The position numbers and the translations under genes were made by a program. The notes below the pieces were generated by a model. That model was not told the DNA's origin. It made no database searches and saw only the letters and a list, made by a program, of their open reading frames with translations. Positions 26,214 to 34,098 of a DNA stretch of 64,000 nt are shown one piece after another (the stretch's first letter is position 1; each line of letters begins with the position of its first letter). Source of the DNA: Archangium lipolyticum (GTDB lineage: Bacteria > Myxococcota > Myxococcia > Myxococcales > Myxococcaceae); the NCBI RefSeq assembly GCF_024623785.1, contig NZ_JANKBZ010000002.1, forward strand, positions 620,001 to 684,000, given 5' to 3'.

Positions 26214-26485
26214 ACGGGCTCGCCTGCCTCGGCACGTAGGAAAGATAGGAGGCCCATGGAGGTGGGCCCCGCCACGGAAGCATGCGTTTTTCAAGGAGTG
26301 GGCTGACGGACGGCTGCGCTTTGATTGTCAATCCATGCGTGTGGAACGGGCTGCCAGGCAGTGATGTCTTTCATCTCTGGCGGAGGCGCCACCTCGGGCG
26401 GGTGCGATTTTGCTTCGACATGATTCGTCCCTGAGATTACAGAGTGGAGACTCGGGTCCCGAGCCGACATCTGGAGGAGAAGAAC

Positions 26486-27361
26486 ATGTCCCGAATCTCC
26501 CACCTGCTTTTTTTCATGCTCATGCCTGTCCTTTGCACCGCGTGCACCGGGGCGAGGTCACCCGCTGCCGGCGCGCCGGCCTCCGCCGCCGAGGAGCCAC
26601 CTCCGATTCGTCTCTACGTGCTCGACTGCGGTCGGATCGAAATCAAGGACATGGGGTTCTTCTCGGGCAGCGGCGAGCCCACGGGCCAGGCCGGTACGCT
26701 CACCGTTCCTTGCTTCCTGATCCGGCATCCCCAAGGCGTGTTCTTGTGGGACACGGGGCTGAGCGACTCCATTGCCCAGGCGCCCGGAGCCGACCCGGTG
26801 GGGAATCGGACCTACGTCGATACTCCGCTGAGCACTCAATTGCGGCAGCTCGGTCTCGACCACCAGGACGTGCGCTATGTCGCCTTTTCACATCTGCATG
26901 CCGACCATGCCGGCAATGCCAATGCGTTCACCTCGTCCACGTGGCTCCTCCAGCGGCGCGAGTTCGACTGGGCGACCCAGACCCCGACGCCACTCGGTGT
27001 GGATGTGACGGTGTTCTCCGCATATCGCACGGCGAAGTTGCAACTCCTCGACGGCGATGCCGATGTCTTCGGCGATGGCAGCGTGCGCATCGTTCAGACG
27101 CCCGGCCATACTCCCGGACATCAGTCGCTCGTCGTCCGGCTCCCGCAGGCGGGCACGTTCGTCCTATCAGGCGATCTCTGCCATACGCGCGAGAACTGGC
27201 GGAGCCATGTCGTGCCGCACTTCAACCTCAGCCGCCCGGAGACGCTCGCGTCCTTCGAACGGGTCGAGGCGCTCATCCAGGACACCCACGGGCGTTTCCT
27301 GGTACAGCATGCGCCGGAGGACATTCGCGCACTGCCGAAGTTCCCGGCATATCTGGAGTGA
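26486..27361 (+). CDS. Lipoprotein metallo-beta-lactamase-fold hydrolase (lactonase-like)
   Basis: 291 residues from the ATG at 26486, with a GGAGGAGA site. Lipobox PVLCTAC. The catalytic domain has SHLHADHAGN (the HxHxDH metal site), PGHTPGHQS and VLSGDLCHT. This is the arrangement of N-acyl-homoserine lactonases (AiiA/AhlD) and related lactone hydrolases, so quorum-signal hydrolysis is a reasonable but unproven guess. The 272 bases upstream hold a small perfect palindrome (CTCGGG-T-CCCGAG, 26451-26463) and otherwise nothing I can name. Confidence 0.85.
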   Translation: MSRISHLLFFMLMPVLCTACTGARSPAAGAPASAAEEPPPIRLYVLDCGRIEIKDMGFFSGSGEPTGQAGTLTVPCFLIRHPQGVFLWDTGLSDSIAQAPGADPVGNRTYVDTPLSTQLRQLGLDHQDVRYVAFSHLHADHAGNANAFTSSTWLLQRREFDWATQTPTPLGVDVTVFSAYRTAKLQLLDGDADVFGDGSVRIVQTPGHTPGHQSLVVRLPQAGTFVLSGDLCHTRENWRSHVVPHFNLSRPETLASFERVEALIQDTHGRFLVQHAPEDIRALPKFPAYLE

Positions 27362-27408
27362 GGGGGCGGACTGTCCCCAGCAGTGGCTACTTCCGCGCGC
27401 TGAACCGT

Positions 27409-27888
27409 CTAGAGGACCCGCTCCATCCGGAAGTTGCGTAGCACCTCCCCGGCGACGGGTACGTCCTGCGCCGCGATGACGGTGAAGCCGTGGCGCTCGA
27501 AGAACGGCCGGGCGGTCAGGCTGGCCTCGGTGTAGAGGCGCCCGAGGCCCGCCTCCTTCGCACGGGCCAGGATGTGATTGAACAGCGCCGTTGCGACGCC
27601 CCGGCCTTGATGGTCCGCATGGACGAACAGCATGTCGATGTGGCCGTCGGGCTCCAGGTCGCTGAAGCCGGCGATCCGCCCATCCACCTCGGCGACGAAG
27701 GTGGGTCTGGCCTTCAGGCGCTCGATCCAGCGCGCCCGATCCATCCGCCCGGCCCAGGCCCGCACCTGGGCTTCGGTGTAGTCGCGCCGCGCCACCTGGA
27801 GCACCGCGGTGCGGAACAGGTCCATCAGGGCGTCCACGTCCGCGGGGCGGTAGTCGCGCACGACGACGGGGGTGAAGGTTCGACCCAT
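27409..27888 (-). CDS. GNAT-family N-acetyltransferase
   Basis: 159 residues, a complete GNAT fold. It has VRDYRPADVDALMDLFRTAV at the start, FVAEVDGRIAGFSDLEPDG, and the acetyl-CoA loop HQGRGVATALFNHIL. It ends RPFFERHGFTVIAAQDV, close to the YafP/ElaA-type group. It would acetylate a small molecule or a protein amine using acetyl-CoA in the cytoplasm. The start is the ATG at 27888. It is divergent from the DUF692 locus with 205 bases between the starts. Confidence 0.88.
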   Translation of the reverse strand: MGRTFTPVVVRDYRPADVDALMDLFRTAVLQVARRDYTEAQVRAWAGRMDRARWIERLKARPTFVAEVDGRIAGFSDLEPDGHIDMLFVHADHQGRGVATALFNHILARAKEAGLGRLYTEASLTARPFFERHGFTVIAAQDVPVAGEVLRNFRMERVL

Positions 27889-28020
27889 ACGAGGGCCCTA
27901 ACATCGATGGGTCTGGGCGACAAGGCAGCCCGACTCCACAGCGGGCATCCAGACAGGGCTCGCGTCTCCTCCCGCCTTTTCTCGTCACCTCCGGCGAGGG
28001 GCAACTCCACCTTCCCAAGT

Positions 28021-28050
28021 GAGCCGGACAGGTATTGCCTCGTCCGGCTC
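28021..28050. promoter_or_regulatory. Perfect hairpin upstream of the peptide gene
   Basis: GAGCCGGAC (28021-28029) and GTCCGGCTC (28042-28050), perfect 9-base arms around a 12-base loop, ending 43 bases before the ATG of the small Cys peptide. It could be an operator or a 5' leader structure controlling the DUF692 pair. Confidence 0.6.
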
Positions 28051-28093
28051 CTCACGCCCTCCAGCGTGTAACCCCCCAGTCAGGAAGAGAGCC

Positions 28094-28252
28094 ATGAACC
28101 AGAATCTCCGTGAGAAGGCCACCCAGCTCCTCGATGTGGCGAGCAACACCCAGGGAATGAAGTCGAGCAGTCCTCTTCCCTGTCCGGCCTGCGGCATGAT
28201 GATGGCGCTGCCCGAGTCCAGCCCCCAACTCGTGACCCCGGCCACCCGCTGA
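28094..28252 (+). CDS. Candidate RiPP precursor peptide with CPACG motif
   Basis: A 52-residue peptide from the ATG at 28094, with an AGGAAGAGA ribosome site 5 bases before it. Residues 1-23 are polar and helical, as in a leader. Residues 24-40 contain SSSPLPCPACGMMMALP, with the only two cysteines (30 and 33), flanked by prolines and followed by three methionines. A polar tail ends it. It lies 18 bases upstream of a DUF692 gene on the same strand. DUF692 enzymes modify cysteine (or other) residues of such peptides in methanobactin, 3-thiaglutamate and bufferin-type pathways. A plain zinc-knuckle peptide is the main alternative. Confidence 0.7.
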   Translation: MNQNLREKATQLLDVASNTQGMKSSSPLPCPACGMMMALPESSPQLVTPATR

Positions 28253-28270
28253 GCGGAACGAACAGCCGCC

Positions 28271-29416
28271 ATGCCGCCTCGCGTGGGTCTGAATCTTCTG
28301 ACCGATGACGCCTTCCGCGAGGCGGTACGGCCGCTCTTCGCCGAGGGGCTGGTCGCCGCGCTCGAGTGGGACATCGACGATTCCTGGGGATTCTCCACCA
28401 GGGCCCTCCCCGGCTGGACCGAGCGCATGCTCGACCTCTATGCGGAGGAGGGAGCCTTGTACGGCCACGGCGTGTGGCTGTCGGTGCTGACCGCCGCCTG
28501 GCAGCCTCGGCAGGAGGCGTGGATCGAGCGTCTCGCCCAGGAGTGCCGCCGCCGCCGCTACCGCCACGTCTCCGAGCACTTCGGCTTCACCGCCGCGGGG
28601 CCGTTCACCCGCAGCACCATGCTGCCCCTGCCGTATTGCACCGCCGCCGTGGACATCGGCCGCGACCGGCTCGAACGGCTGCGCGCCGCCACCGGCGGCC
28701 CCGTCGGCCTCGAGGTGCTGGCCAACACCCTCGCCCCCGTCGATGCGCTCCACCAGGGCCCGTTCCTCGATGCCGTGCTGACCCCCACCGAGGGCTTCCT
28801 GGTGCTCGACGTCCACAACGTGTGGACCCAGGCGGTCAACACCGGCCTGCCTCCAGAGCTCCTGCTCGAGACCTATCCGCTGGAGTGCGTCCGGGAAATC
28901 CACCTCTCGGGTGGGAGCTGGGGCCGCGCGCTCGGCGCCGGGGACTCCAGGCCCGTCCGGCTCGACAGTCACGACGGACCCCTCCTGTCACCCGTGCTGT
29001 CCCTGCTCCGCCGGGCGCTCGCCCTCTGCCCTCATTGCGAGGTCGTCATCGTCGAGCGGCGAAGCGAGACCCTCGAGTCAGAGGAAGTGCGCGCCGGGTG
29101 GCGCGCCCAGTACCGCGCCGTGGTCCAGCTGGTGGCCGAGGCCAGCGCAACCCCCGTCAGCCCGGTCCGTGTCTCCGCCTCCGCGCCGCCCCCCGAGCTG
29201 CTCGACACGGAGGAGCTCGCCCGGTACCAGCGCGAGCTGGTCACGGCCCTCGTCGAGGAGTCCGAGAGCCGGGTCATCCTGCAGAGGCTGCGCCAGGGCA
29301 TCGCCGGCGCACGGCTCGCGCCCTACCTCGAGACCTTCGATCCGCGCATGGTCGAGCTGCTGGCCATCCTCGCGTCACGCTGGTCCGCCTTCGACCCCGC
29401 TCGAGCCACTCCCTGA
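28271..29416 (+). CDS. DUF692 (multinuclear non-heme iron oxidase) family protein with C-terminal extension
   Basis: 381 residues with a TIM-barrel pattern. Conserved positions line up with the metal site of MbnB/TglH relatives: GLNLL at the start, His66 in YGHGVWLS, His103 in VSEHFGF, Glu148 in GLEVLANT, Asp180/Asn183 in LDVHNVWTQAVN, His211 in EIHLSGG, Asp232/His234 in DSHDGP and Glu262 in VER. Deviations are LEVLAN for the usual LEN and VERR for the usual ER/WD. Residues about 305-381 form a helical extension (TEELARYQRELVTALVEES) resembling the start of the DUF2063/TglI-type partner, which is otherwise absent from the locus. It probably oxidises the cysteines of the preceding peptide using iron and O2. 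Confidence 0.82.
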   Translation: MPPRVGLNLLTDDAFREAVRPLFAEGLVAALEWDIDDSWGFSTRALPGWTERMLDLYAEEGALYGHGVWLSVLTAAWQPRQEAWIERLAQECRRRRYRHVSEHFGFTAAGPFTRSTMLPLPYCTAAVDIGRDRLERLRAATGGPVGLEVLANTLAPVDALHQGPFLDAVLTPTEGFLVLDVHNVWTQAVNTGLPPELLLETYPLECVREIHLSGGSWGRALGAGDSRPVRLDSHDGPLLSPVLSLLRRALALCPHCEVVIVERRSETLESEEVRAGWRAQYRAVVQLVAEASATPVSPVRVSASAPPPELLDTEELARYQRELVTALVEESESRVILQRLRQGIAGARLAPYLETFDPRMVELLAILASRWSAFDPARATP

Positions 29417-29428
29417 CCCTCGAACAGG

Positions 29429-29447
29429 CGGCTCTCTTCCGGAGCCG
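29429..29447. terminator. Hairpin between convergent genes
   Basis: CGGCTC and GAGCCG arms around a 7-base loop, between the DUF692 stop (29416) and the Kelch gene stop (29472). No U-tract follows. Confidence 0.45.
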
Positions 29448-29471
29448 ACCCGTCCCGAGCGCCGCGCGGGC

Positions 29472-31655
29472 TCAGTTGCCCAGAAAGACTTCGCTAGAGA
29501 CCGCGTCTCCGGCTGCCAGCACCGTGCCATCCTGGAGGAGCGTCAGGCTGTGGTTGTTCCGACCCAGATTCATCGGCACGGTGGGAGACCAGCGCTCCGT
29601 CATGAAGTCGTAGGTATCCGCGCTGGACGCGATCATCCCAGGGCCGTACACGCCCCCCGAGACGAGCACGCGTCCATCCGCCAGCGGCTCGGCGGCATGT
29701 CCCCGGAGCGGCTGACGCATGGGCGCTGTCAGTGTCCAGGTGTTCGTCCCGGGGTCATACAACTCCGCGGTGGCGATGAGGCCGAGGGAGCTCGTCATCC
29801 CCCCCGCCACCAGGACCCTGCCGTCCAGCAGCAGCGTGGCCGTGTGGTAGACACGTGGGCTGGAAATGGCGCTGGCGGAGGCCCATCTGCCGGTAACGGG
29901 GTCATAGAGCTCGGCGCTGGACTCCAGGAGTCTACTGCCATTGCCCGCCGTGACCAGCACCCGTCCATCCGCCAGCGCCGTGGCTCGGTGCAGGTAGCGC
30001 GCGGTGACCATCGGGCGGGTGAAGGTCCAGGTGTCCAGGTCCGGATCGTAGATCTCCGCGCTCGCGAGGACCTGATTCGAGTTGCTGGAGGCATTTCCAC
30101 CCACCACCAGCACACGGCCATCGGGGAGCAGGGTGGCGGTGTGCCAGTTGCGCCCGATTTGCATCGGCGCGGCCGGGGTCCAGGTATGGGTCACGGGATC
30201 ATAGAGCTCGGTGCTCGCCAGGACGCTCCCATTGCTGCCTCCCGTGACGAGTACCTTGCCGTTGTAGAGCAGCGTCGCGGTCATGCCGGTGCGAGCCGTG
30301 CTCATCGCGCCGGCCGAGGACCAGGAGCCGGAGCCGGGCCCCACCGGATGGTAGCGCTCCGCGGCCGCCAGCCCGGTATTTCCCCATTGGAAGCCGCCCA
30401 CGACGAGCACGTCGCCATCCGAGAGCGCGACCGCGGCATGCATCCAGCGGATGCGCTCCATCGTGCCCACCATCCGCCAGCGCTCGTCGCGCACGGTGCC
30501 CAGCTCGGTGTTGCCGAGGGTGAGATCTACCTCCTGGCCGCCCACCACCAACACCGCGCCTCCCGGAAGCAGGGCCGCGCCATGTCCACCCCGGGTGTTG
30601 CTCAGCGTCCCCGCGGGGCTCCAGGTGCGCGTGGCCGGGTCGAAGCGCTCGGCACTGGACTGGTCCAGGCCCGCGACCACCAGCACGCTTCCATCCGCGA
30701 GCCGCGTGGCCGTGTGCCTGTAGCGGGGCACGGCCAGGGATGGCACCGGCGTCCAGGTATCGCTCGCCAGGTCGTACACCTCGGCCGAGGTGCCCAGGGG
30801 GTCACCGCCCGTGACGAGCAACTGGCCTCGGCCGGTCAGCCAGGTGGCGGTGTGCTGCAGGCGGGAGGCGTTCATGGGCCTGAGCGGAGCCCACTGGCCG
30901 GTGGAGGGATCGTAGCGCTCGGCGCTGGCCAGGTCGTTGGTCGCGTCGCGGCCGCCCGCGACGAGCACCGAGCCGTCCTCCAGCAGCGTGGCGGTATGGG
31001 AGGCGCGCGCGGTGCTCAGCGCCCCCGTCGCGGACCAGGTGTTCGAGACCGGGTCGTACAACTCGGCGGTGTCCAGGGCGGTGCCCTGGAAATCCTTCCA
31101 GCCGCCCACCACCAGCACCCGGCCATCCCGCAGCGTTGTCGCCGTGTGCTGATGCCGGGGCATGCTCATCGGCCTGACGGGCTTCCACAGCCGGGTGGGC
31201 GGGTCGTAGCGCTCGGTGCTGGTGAAGATGCCCAACCCGCTGGAACCTCCCACGACCAGAACGGCGTCGTCTGGCATCAGCGCGGCGGCATGGGAGCTGC
31301 GGGCGGTGTGCAGGGAACCGACCATGGACCACGTGCCGGTGGCCGGGTCGTACAGCTCCGCCTCCGCGAGCGTCGAGCCTCCCGAGGAGGAGACATGGAT
31401 TCCACCCGCGATGAGCACCTCGCCTCCCCGGAGCTGGGTGGTGGTGTGGAAGGCCCGGCTCACCTTGATGGCACTCGCGGGGGACCACGTCGCCGTCAGC
31501 GCTTCACGGCTCGCCGCGAGTGCTCGCGGCGCGGTGTCCTCCCGAGGTGTCACCTGGCAGCCCACGGCCAGGACCCCCAGGGTCAGGAGTACGGGCCACA
31601 AGGGGGAGGAGCGCGGGACGGGCAGGGTGGGGGGACTCGAGGCAAGTGGGACCAT
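29472..31655 (-). CDS. Kelch-repeat lipoprotein
   Basis: 727 residues from the ATG at 31655. A long signal peptide ends in lipobox LGVLAVGC. The mature protein is almost wholly Kelch/galactose-oxidase-type repeats. I count 13 full units plus a partial 14th, each about 48-52 residues with the pattern HTATLL-DGRVLV-GG followed by AELYDP-T-TW and a small Met. This gives one or two beta-propellers on the outer surface. Myxobacteria encode many such proteins, and their ligands are mostly unknown. It is divergent from another lipoprotein gene, with a CRP-type site in between. Confidence 0.9.
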   Translation of the reverse strand: MVPLASSPPTLPVPRSSPLWPVLLTLGVLAVGCQVTPREDTAPRALAASREALTATWSPASAIKVSRAFHTTTQLRGGEVLIAGGIHVSSSGGSTLAEAELYDPATGTWSMVGSLHTARSSHAAALMPDDAVLVVGGSSGLGIFTSTERYDPPTRLWKPVRPMSMPRHQHTATTLRDGRVLVVGGWKDFQGTALDTAELYDPVSNTWSATGALSTARASHTATLLEDGSVLVAGGRDATNDLASAERYDPSTGQWAPLRPMNASRLQHTATWLTGRGQLLVTGGDPLGTSAEVYDLASDTWTPVPSLAVPRYRHTATRLADGSVLVVAGLDQSSAERFDPATRTWSPAGTLSNTRGGHGAALLPGGAVLVVGGQEVDLTLGNTELGTVRDERWRMVGTMERIRWMHAAVALSDGDVLVVGGFQWGNTGLAAAERYHPVGPGSGSWSSAGAMSTARTGMTATLLYNGKVLVTGGSNGSVLASTELYDPVTHTWTPAAPMQIGRNWHTATLLPDGRVLVVGGNASSNSNQVLASAEIYDPDLDTWTFTRPMVTARYLHRATALADGRVLVTAGNGSRLLESSAELYDPVTGRWASASAISSPRVYHTATLLLDGRVLVAGGMTSSLGLIATAELYDPGTNTWTLTAPMRQPLRGHAAEPLADGRVLVSGGVYGPGMIASSADTYDFMTERWSPTVPMNLGRNNHSLTLLQDGTVLAAGDAVSSEVFLGN

Positions 31656-31745
31656 GTGTATTCGGGCCTTGGCGGAAGTCGGTGGCTCTCCGTGCGTCGC
31701 CCGAGGGATTTTTCATGGGAATTCTTTCTGGGCCCTCCGAGCGCG

Positions 31746-31761
31746 TGTGAAGCCGTTCACA
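31746..31761. promoter_or_regulatory. CRP-type binding site
   Basis: TGTGA-AGCCGT-TCACA, an exact match to the TGTGA-N6-TCACA core of the E. coli CRP site. It lies 60 bases upstream of the plus-strand lipoprotein ATG and 90 bases upstream of the Kelch gene. CRP/FNR-family regulation of one or both is inferred. Confidence 0.55.
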
Positions 31762-31821
31762 TCCGCCATCGGGAGGCAGTGCTATGCCGCGCGCTCCCGA
31801 AACCATACGAGGGGAAACATC

Positions 31822-32403
31822 ATGCGGACATTCATCCTGGCACTCACTGCCGCGGGCACGCTCCTGGCGTGCAAGGGGGACGGCACGGGAGGCGCGGCCG
31901 GTTCGACCAATTGCTCCACGTCCTCGGGCTCGTCCGGGCTCACGTCCTTCGAGGAGGGCCTCGTGGGCCCGCTGCTCTCGGACGTGCGCGCGGGCGTGCA
32001 GCCCTGGAGCGACCAGAGCATCGGCATCTGCAAGGGCCAGGGCCGCGACTGCGAGGAGTTTCTCGGCACCAGCGCCGAGGATCTGCCGCCAGGCGAGTAC
32101 ATGATGCGCGCTGAGCTCAAGGTGCCGCGCGTGGGCGAGAAGGGCACCTGGAAGGTGAAGTTCGAGGCGCAGTGCACCACGATGCGCAAGACGGAGCGCG
32201 GCGAGACGACCACCACGAGCACCACCAGCAAGGAGTACGAGGTTCAGTACGGCGGTACGGAGCGCGGCTCGCGGCTGTCGCCGCTCTTCACCATCCGGAG
32301 CCCGGACCCGAGCGGCGAGAAGCACTGCAACTACAAGCTCACCTCGCTGCACCCGGACAGCCCCTCGGAGTGGGCGGGCAGCTGGTCGGTGCCGCAGGGC
32401 TGA
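31822..32403 (+). CDS. Lipoprotein of unknown function
   Basis: 193 residues from the ATG at 31822, preceded by a GAGGGGA site. The signal peptide MRTFILALTAAGTLLAC contains the lipobox TLLAC. A Gly/Ser/Thr linker follows, then a beta-rich domain (GTWKVKFEAQCTTMRKT, SRLSPLFTIRSPDPSG). Four cysteines in the mature part may form disulfides. No family is recognised. Its expression may respond to the CRP-type site upstream. Confidence 0.78.
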   Translation: MRTFILALTAAGTLLACKGDGTGGAAGSTNCSTSSGSSGLTSFEEGLVGPLLSDVRAGVQPWSDQSIGICKGQGRDCEEFLGTSAEDLPPGEYMMRAELKVPRVGEKGTWKVKFEAQCTTMRKTERGETTTTSTTSKEYEVQYGGTERGSRLSPLFTIRSPDPSGEKHCNYKLTSLHPDSPSEWAGSWSVPQG

Positions 32404-32485
32404 GCGCCGCCCGCCCGCGGAGACCGGCGTGTGTGCTGATTCCCGGTGCCGGGCATGATGCGGCTGCCCATGTGTCCACCCTCCG

Positions 32486-33979
32486 TCAGGCCGCTCCTGA
32501 AGCCGCACTGTCGAGTTGGTGCTGGAAGAGCCTCGAGTTGGGCCCCAGCTCCACCGCGATCCCCACGCAATCCGAGACGTTGAGCACCGCGTGGTACCAG
32601 TACTGCGGCACGAACAGCACCTCTCCCGGCCCTTGCACGCACTCATGCAGCTCCGCCGCGAAGGGCTCCCGGTGGGCCCGGGCCCACTCGTGCATGGCAA
32701 TCGTCGTGGGGCCATGGAAGTGGAACGGTGGCAGCAGGAACCACCGCTTGTAGCCAAAGAGCAACGCGTTCCAGGCCGCCGTGTGTTGGTGGAAGCTCAC
32801 CCCCGAGTAGGCCGGCCCCACGTAGAACAACGCCCTGGCATGGCGCTGCTCCTCATCGAAGGCATACATGGGGCCCGCGAAATGCGGCGGGTGGCGGTAA
32901 TCGCTCTCCACCCCCTCGAGCAACTGCAATCCGAAGAGATAGAGCGGATCGCGCTCGCCCGAGGCCCCCTTGCCCATCACCTGCTCGACGTACTCACGCA
33001 GCCGCATGCGAGGCCGCTGGCGGCCTTCCTGGTAGTTGTCGTCCGTGACGTCGCTGCTCTTGCGCACCTGAACCCAGGTGTCCCCATGTCGTTGCAGGAG
33101 CGCGGACTTCGTCCAGTTCCGCCAGGCGGGCCAGTCCTCCAGGATTCCGCTGAGCAGCACGGGACGATTCTTGAGCGCGTACTCGGCAATGAACTCCTCG
33201 GGGCTCAACCGGTCCCGGCGCTCGATGTTCCGAAATGGGGAGTCCAGCTCGGGCACCCGTTCCACTGCCCACCCACCATCCGGATGCGCCCCGCTCGAAG
33301 TGGGCTCCTCCACCCTGGCCGCCGGTGAGCCATGCAGGATGTACGCGAGCATGCTGCCGTAGATGCCCGAGACGCGCGCGACCTGGGGCGGATACATCCC
33401 TTGCAGGTGCCGCGCGGCCTGACGGTACACCTCCAGGGCCTCCGCCGTGCGCCCCTGCTTGTGGAGCGCCACCGCCAGGATGTCTTGGAGCTGCCACCGC
33501 TCCGGGAACCGCTCCAATCCCCGCCGCGCGGTGGCTTCGGCCCTGGCGAGCTCCCGCGTCAGCAGCAGCGCGCGGCCGAGGTGGAAGAACGAAGTCCCCG
33601 CGGCTCGCTCTGGCGGGTTTCCCGATTCCAGCGCCGCGAGCTCGCTCGTCACGGCCTGCTGGTACGCCTCCACCGCGGCCGGCAGTTCGCCGAGCTGCTT
33701 GAGGCATTCGCCCCTCAGGCGCCAGACCTCCTGCGCGGTGGTGGCCGTCAGTTGCCACGGCGATATCTCCTCCAGCAACTTCAAGGCCTTCCGATGCTCT
33801 CCCCGCTGGCGGATGTACAAGTCCACGAGTCTGTACCTGTACTCCAGGTCCAGAGGCTCACGGGCCAGGGCACACTCGAGCGACTCCACGGAATCGAAAT
33901 CCACGGGAGGCGCGCAGCAGTGCTTGGACTCCTTGCCACTCCCACACGAGCAGGGCTCATTCGGGCCAAGGGCTGACAT
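32486..33979 (-). CDS. SEC-C / TPR / JmjC-like cupin protein (JMJD8-like)
   Basis: 497 residues from the ATG at 33979. Residues 6-22 are a SEC-C zinc motif (PNEPCSCGSGKESKHCC). Residues about 30-215 are TPR-like helices. Residues about 255-490 are a cupin_8/JmjC domain with LLSGILEDWPAW and GVSFHQHTAAWNALLFGYKR. The iron triad of active hydroxylases is HxD/E...H. Here it reads His397-Gln-His399...His463, as in JMJD8, so activity may be lost or altered. The domain order is unusual. A protein-modifying or scaffold role is likely, and the target is unknown. Confidence 0.85.
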   Translation of the reverse strand: MSALGPNEPCSCGSGKESKHCCAPPVDFDSVESLECALAREPLDLEYRYRLVDLYIRQRGEHRKALKLLEEISPWQLTATTAQEVWRLRGECLKQLGELPAAVEAYQQAVTSELAALESGNPPERAAGTSFFHLGRALLLTRELARAEATARRGLERFPERWQLQDILAVALHKQGRTAEALEVYRQAARHLQGMYPPQVARVSGIYGSMLAYILHGSPAARVEEPTSSGAHPDGGWAVERVPELDSPFRNIERRDRLSPEEFIAEYALKNRPVLLSGILEDWPAWRNWTKSALLQRHGDTWVQVRKSSDVTDDNYQEGRQRPRMRLREYVEQVMGKGASGERDPLYLFGLQLLEGVESDYRHPPHFAGPMYAFDEEQRHARALFYVGPAYSGVSFHQHTAAWNALLFGYKRWFLLPPFHFHGPTTIAMHEWARAHREPFAAELHECVQGPGEVLFVPQYWYHAVLNVSDCVGIAVELGPNSRLFQHQLDSAASGAA

Positions 33980-34098
33980 CCACGGGCCTCCGGGGCCCAG
34001 GACTCCTGAGCCAGAACCAGGTTTCCACTTCACCTACCCGCGTAGCGCACGTCAATGCCCCCCATGAGGCCCCGAGTCCATCTATCATTCCGTCCTCC

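Noticed and set aside
26250-26275. GGCCCA-TGGAGG-TGGGCC hairpin as terminator of the secreted hydrolase
   Set aside because: Only 6-base arms and no U-tract. Such short GC hairpins are common by chance here.
29472-31655. Regular spacing that could suggest a CRISPR or tandem DNA array
   Set aside because: The periodicity is about 150 bases with diverged copies and encodes Kelch repeats in frame; there are no identical short repeats with unique spacers.
28911-32114. A 1,067-residue open frame running across the DUF692, Kelch and lipoprotein genes
   Set aside because: It crosses three well-supported genes on both strands. It lacks any domain and its residue content is that of a shadow frame.
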